A model generated the notes under the pieces. That model did no database searches. It worked only from the letters and a program-made list of their open reading frames with translations, and was not told the origin of the DNA. The translations under genes and the position numbers were made by a program. A stretch of DNA of 64,000 nucleotides from Macrostomum hystrix (taxonomy: Eukaryota; Platyhelminthes; Macrostomidae): contig CATNEN010000025.1 of the NCBI GenBank assembly GCA_950097015.1, positions 9,465,001 through 9,529,000 of the forward strand, written 5' to 3'. This document shows positions 59,702 to 64,000 of this stretch, in pieces. The first letter of the stretch is position 1; the number at the start of each line of letters is the position of its first letter.

Positions 59702-60008
59702 TAGCCTGGTGGTTAGGGCGTCGGACTCACGACTTAAAGGTCGATTCGATTCCCGACTCCACTGGAACAATTCGTGCCCTTTAGCAAGACACTTAACTGA
59801 TCTGCATTGCTTCAGTTCACCCAACTGTTAAATGGGTACCAGCATCAGCTGGGATAATTGAAGGTGGGTGTGGCGTCCCCCAGTCCATGGACTGAACAGC
59901 TGTACGCAGCCTTCAGATGCGCCGCGCATTTGCTGCGGCTGTGCTGTCGGCTGCACATCTGACCCAATTGGGGCAGGTGTAATCAATTATTAATTATTAT
60001 TATTATTA
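59702..60008 (+). mobile_element. tRNA-derived SINE, copy 2 (most complete)
   Basis: The head carries an A box (TAGCCTGGTGG, consensus TRGCNNAGYGG) and a B box (GATTCGATTCC). The body contains GTGCCCTTTAGCAAGACACT, TTAAATGGGTACC and CCCCCAGTCCATGGACTGAA, and the element ends in a (TTA)n tail. The conserved CCTTTAGCAAGACACTTAAC block resembles the central domain of V-SINE-like elements of aquatic animals. Confidence 0.82.
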
Positions 60009-60289
60009 GGTAGATTCATAGGTAGGTAGATTCATAAGTAGGTAGATTCCTATTCAGGTGAATTCTCTAGTTTAACGTCCTCTTAGCAACTAAATGCCCC
60101 TTATGGTAATAAAAAATCTGGTGCTATTTTTGTAGCACTGGCTACTCACAGTGTTATATAGTGAGTTTTGGTTGAGAATACGAAGTTAATTTGCAAATAA
60201 CGGCTTGTACGGATTACATACATGTATTGATGAAACTGAAAGCATCTAAAAGACAGGGGCGCTCTTCTATTTTCAAAATGGCCTTTGGG

Positions 60290-60370
60290 TACAAACGCAC
60301 TGTGGACTCGATGCGGATTCGAACCTCGGACTCTGGGCGCCCCACTCCCAGTTGTTATCCGTAGGTCTAA
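60290..60370 (-). mobile_element. tRNA-like SINE head, different family
   Basis: On the minus strand a perfect B box GGTTCGAATCC (60315-60325) sits in a tRNA-like context, but the A box is weak and no tRNA cloverleaf is convincing. It is more likely a SINE remnant than a tRNA gene. Confidence 0.35.
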
Positions 60371-60829
60371 AATTCAGAATCGGCAGCCTGTCTAAATATT
60401 GCATTAACAGGCCCTGGAATTTCACTTCTTCTAAGTCTCTGTTTTATTATATTTTCTTCTCTATCGAATCGGAAGAAAGGCATTGTTGCCCGGGTCTCCA
60501 GGGAGGTGATTTATTCTTCCCTAGCTCTTTCTTCTGATCCGATTAGCATGTTGTAGGAGCGTTGCTGACGTTTAGCATGCAGCTTTCTAAACAGTCGGTC
60601 GGTTTAGTAGCAATGCCTGTGACTTCGAATCGGATGATCGATTGAGGGCAGGAGGTGGGGAATGGGCCTCGAGCTATTGATTTTATCGGCGACTCTTGGA
60701 AGGAGGGGCCAGATATTTTGCTAAAATTAAATTTTGTTTCTCGTGTCAAATTGTCTAGATTGCCTGCTGCAGAAGCCCACATGGTATACTCACCCCATGT
60801 CTCTCAGAAAACATAAACACCCACCACTG
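60371..60829. other. unique sequence
   Basis: Short inverted motifs related to AATCGGAAGAAAG occur near 60465 and 60525. No gene is recognised. Confidence 0.4.
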
Positions 60830-61135
60830 TGCCTCAGTCGATCGATAATTAACACACCCTGCCCCTCAGTCGATCGATAATTAACACACCCTGCCCCTCA
60901 GTGGATCGATAATTAACACACCCTGCACCTCAGTGGATCGATAATTAACACACCCTGCCCCTCAGTGGATCGATAATTAACACACCCTGCCCCTCAGTGG
61001 ATCGATAATTAACACACCCTGCACCTCAGTGGATCGATAATTAACACACCCTGCCCCTCAGTGGATCGATAATTAACACACCCTGCCCCTCAGTGGATCG
61101 ATAATTAACACACCCTGCCCCTCAGTGGATCGAAA
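60830..61135. repeat. 32-bp minisatellite, about ten copies
   Basis: Units contain CAGTGGATCGATAATTAACA and CACCCTGCCCCT. The first copies have GTCGATCGAT in place of GTGGATCGAT. Confidence 0.95.
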
Positions 61136-62061
61136 ATTATTATATTAAGTCCAGCAAACCCTTATAGAGCCCCCGACCCGATTTCACTTGTGATAGTACT
61201 CCACGCCTCTGCAGCGGATTGGCTATTGCAGATAACACATGGAATAATGGGATGGTTTATTGGAATAAGAGCGTTCTTTTACAAATCAGTTCAAAACAAA
61301 AATGCTTCCCTGAAGTGAATTTATGCTCGCCTTTCGTAATGTTAACTTGCGGCAAGTTTAAATAACTATAATTCGCCGACACTTTTGTTACTAAGCTTTT
61401 TAATCGCACGAATTGTAATTAGCATAAGTTGAACGATCGAACGACAGCTATATAAAACCCATTTTTATGATGTAACGATGACCACCGACCATTATTATTA
61501 TATTTATTATTAATGACAATGTAACGATGAGATCTCAGCCTGATTGACATATTTTTGGCTTATCCGAACATGCATGGGATGGGACCCGCCTAATAAGCCG
61601 CCTAACACGCCTAATTTGGATGAATGTCTATGTCTAGTTAAAAAAATAATAAGTTATTGACATATAACCAAGTGTGCGTAAACGTCTCAAGCTCGTGTAT
61701 AGTTTATGGCCCAAAGGCCATCAAAGAAATAGATTGAAGTGTGCAGTAAATTCCGCAACTGTGCGGTAAATGTGCGGCTACTTGATCTCCGTGCCATCCC
61801 TCTTCTGAGCTACTATGCAGTAAATCCCAGACGGGTATTGTCTATGGGCCGAAGGAGCTGGTCTTGCGCACACACACTTGGTCATAAATCAATGCACTTA
61901 TGCTAGGCTTCCTAGTGCGCAAATCTACCATTGCTTGAATGCTTGTGGCACTTGCGCAATGTGCAAATGCAATTGTGCATTCTTGAACTTCATGTAATTG
62001 TAATGTATTATACAGTATGTAAAGATTGTTAAACATATAAACTGTATTGCTTTTTGCATGC
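61136..62061. other. noncoding flank of the transposon
   Basis: AT-rich sequence with a short (TTA)n stretch near 61490. No exon is supported. Confidence 0.45.
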
Positions 62062-62063
62062 TA

Positions 62064-63560
62064 GGTGAGACTTTTTTCAAGCAACCTGAGACTGAATAGC
62101 AAAAACACTATTGTCTATGGCCACCACTCGCTGCAACCCAGCTTTTTGGGCGCGCCTTGCAAGCAAAGTAAGTAATTTTTAAAGCTAAGTGAGAACCATA
62201 TTGAAAAAAAAGCCTGGGCTATGGCAAATCAACTGCGTTTAACAAGCAACGAGGATAGAGAGCGCCTGGTCAATGCCATCGAAGATGGTTACTCAATTTC
62301 GACTGCGTCCAAAATCCTTAATCTGAACAAGAAGACGGCATATCGGATATGGAGTCGCTACGCAGCTACTGGTGAGATCCATGCGTTGCAACGCGGTGAC
62401 CGCAAGCCGGGGTCAACAAAAATGGATGCTGAAATGCGGAATGCCGTTGAGCAGATAGTTGAGCGAAATCCCTATGTTACTCTGACGGATGTGCAGAGAA
62501 AACTGACTTTGGAGTTGCCACAAAATCTCTGAATCCACCATTGCTAGAGCGATGAACTCCATGCTTATCTCACTGAAAGTCGCCACCAAGGATGCCGACG
62601 TGAGGCTTGCTGCGAATACCCAGGATGTGATACAAGCGAGGCGCGACAATGCTATGATGATGACGGGACTGCCTGTGAATGACCTGGCTGTGTTTATCCT
62701 GAGACTGGCTACAACCTATGGACGAGAAGGACGCAGGGTCGAGCAAGAGTTGGCCAGCCTGTGCGACGAACGGTGGTAATGCAGAGGGGTCCCAACATGA
62801 CGATGTGCTTGGCAGTGTCATCTGACCTGGGTCTTGTCCACTGTACGCTGCAGCGAGGTGGTCAGACACGAGAGAGATTTCAGCAGTTTATTTTGGAGCT
62901 GTCTAACATCATACAGGCCGATGCTCCTGGCAGACGAGTTATTCTCATTTTCGATGGTCCAAATTTTCACCAAGGGATTGAGATACCTGAGCAGTTTGAG
63001 GATCTCATTCGTCTGCAAATTTTACCGGCGTACTCGCCGCTTTTGAATCCCGTGGAGATGGCGCACAGCGCTCTTAAGATGAGATCAAGCATCGCCTTAT
63101 AGAGCCCGCAATCGTGTGACTGAGGAAAACGTTTGCCCACCAGGCATGACACGAGATTATTGGCGATACATGCAGATGGATCGGCTTGGAAGAGAATCGC
63201 TGCATGTCATTACTCCGCACAAGATCGCAGGCTGGGAGCTCCACTGCACTCGAAAGTTTGCTCAGTGTATCAACATGCAACCCTTTATTTGAACGCTTAT
63301 AACATTATCAACAAATTTTGCACCGCTTGTTTTGTTGTGTTCCTGCGTATCCTTTTCCAAATATACAGTTTCCAACAGTACATCATTTTGTAATTTCGTA
63401 AAACCACCACTTTGTTTTCAATATGGTTCTCACTTAGCGTTAAAAAATTCTCACTTTGCTTGCAAGGCGCGTGCCCAAAAAGCTGGGCTGCAGCGAGGGG
63501 TGGCCATAGACAATTGTGTTTTTGCTATTCAGTCTCAGATTGCTTGAAAAAAGTCTCACT
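62064..63560 (+). mobile_element. Tc1/mariner-type transposon with about 140-bp terminal inverted repeats
   Basis: The element is flanked by TA on both sides (62062-62063 and 63561-63562). Left and right ends are inverted repeats of about 140 bp (62064-62203 and 63419-63560), highly similar, with outer ends GTGAGACTTTTTTCAAGCAA. The interior encodes a broken transposase. Total length is about 1.5 kb, usual for the superfamily. Confidence 0.93.
62221..63102 (+). pseudogene. Tc1/mariner-like transposase, disrupted
   Basis: The ATG at 62221 opens an N-terminal helix-turn-helix region (EDGYSISTASKILNLNKKTA) that stops at 62532. The middle continues in another frame from about 62552 (DADVRLAANTQDVIQARRD), and the catalytic part lies in a third frame from 62683 (ETGYNLWTRRTQGRARVGQ) to 63102. 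The second catalytic Asp (ILIFDGPNFH) and the Glu (SPLLNPVEMAHSALK) are present with about 33 residues between them. At the first catalytic Asp the expected I-D-E-T-G reads as a frame change at ATCCTGAG, so the Asp codon is lost. A further shift follows near 63090. This copy cannot make an active enzyme. Confidence 0.88.
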
Positions 63561-63894
63561 TAGAATGCAAAAACCAATACTTACTTGTGCAATGTTTATA
63601 AAGAAACGGATCAAAAGCCTACCCTGTACTACAAAGTACAAAGTACAAAGTACAAACAAACAATACCAAAATATAGACCTACATCTAGTCTATAGTATAC
63701 CTTTTTGCGTTCTATTTGGGCTTTCTTGCGAGCCATTTGGGCAGCGCAGGCAGTGGTGAGCGAGACTGGATAGTCACTTGGCGACACCATAAAATGCCAC
63801 ACCACAAATTTGAAAACGAAAAACAAGCAACGTTCTTCAGTCATTCAGCAAATACCCCACGTTAGTCACTTGTAAAGGCGGACAGAAGACTCAC
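63561..63894. other. spacer right of the transposon
   Basis: ACAAAGTAC is repeated about three times near 63630-63655. Otherwise nothing is recognised. It is probably intron sequence of the minus-strand gene at the right edge. Confidence 0.4.
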
Positions 63895-64000
63895 AGGTAG
63901 ATCGAAAGCTTTGTACCATTTTTCTCCAGAACTACAGTAGGCTTCGGTTCGCAGTGTGGCTTGTTGGCCTCGGATTCAGACTTCTTGCACTCGGCAGTCT
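63895..64000 (-). CDS. partial coding exon at right edge, unidentified protein
   Basis: On the minus strand an open frame enters from beyond the window and ends at a strong CTACCT|GTGAGT donor after 63895. The residues include TAECKKSESEANKPHCEPKP and VVLEKNGTKLSIYL, hydrophilic with two cysteines. Codon use and the donor suggest a real exon, but 35 residues do not identify a family. Confidence 0.45.

Noticed and set aside
59702-59770. tRNA gene suggested by A and B boxes
   Set aside because: The arms do not form a convincing cloverleaf, and a long conserved SINE body with a (TTA)n tail follows.

Overview
This window is nuclear DNA of an invertebrate animal. The evidence is GT-AG spliced genes for metazoan-type proteins (a Src-family tyrosine kinase with SH3, SH2 and kinase domains, a fibrinogen-domain secreted protein, a multi-C2H2 zinc-finger protein), eukaryotic poly(A) signals, tRNA-derived SINEs, a hAT-like MITE and a Tc1/mariner-type transposon. 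The standard genetic code fits throughout. A repeat-rich lophotrochozoan, perhaps a free-living flatworm, would fit, but that is only an inference; nothing seen fixes the species.

Layout. 1-2.6 kb (+): the C-terminal end of a Crypton/DUF3504-type tyrosine recombinase, then a secreted fibrinogen-domain gene. 2.6-5.5 kb: a 41-bp minisatellite. 5.6-7.9 kb (-): the first two exons of an NT5DC2/3-like HAD 5'-nucleotidase, split by an intron carrying a 21-bp array. 9.2-11.05 kb (+): an unrecognised polar protein that ends in a duplicated Cys motif. 11-16 kb: AT-rich noncoding DNA with one MITE. 16.3-22.3 kb (+): a five-exon zinc-finger gene. 22.3-25.4 kb: noncoding DNA with two minisatellites. 25.4-53.6 kb (-): a complete six-exon Src42A/FRK-like kinase gene whose coding sequence is only 2.1 kb, because its introns are filled by many unrelated tandem arrays, the largest about 11.3 kb of 24-bp units. 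54.4-56.9 kb: three related 16-bp arrays. 56.9-58.7 kb (-): a two-exon GNAT acetyltransferase. 58.9-64 kb: a TATA-bearing candidate transcription unit, a SINE, a 32-bp array, a broken Tc1-like transposon and the edge of another minus-strand exon.

The genes do not look like a functional cluster; they are independent neighbours. What unites the window is tandem repetition: roughly 40% of it is minisatellite or microsatellite, mostly inside introns, nearly every array with its own unit. Notable points are inverted complementary (CAGA)n/(CTGT)n arrays flanking two kinase exons, an alanine at the kinase gatekeeper position, a 3.7-kb higher-order repeat, array units that carry splice-acceptor-like motifs on the sense strand, an intron array that keeps the reading frame open, and four apparent +1 frame breaks in two genes.

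Exon borders were read by eye from GT/AG sites, phase agreement and protein-family continuity. No search, alignment or expression data were available.
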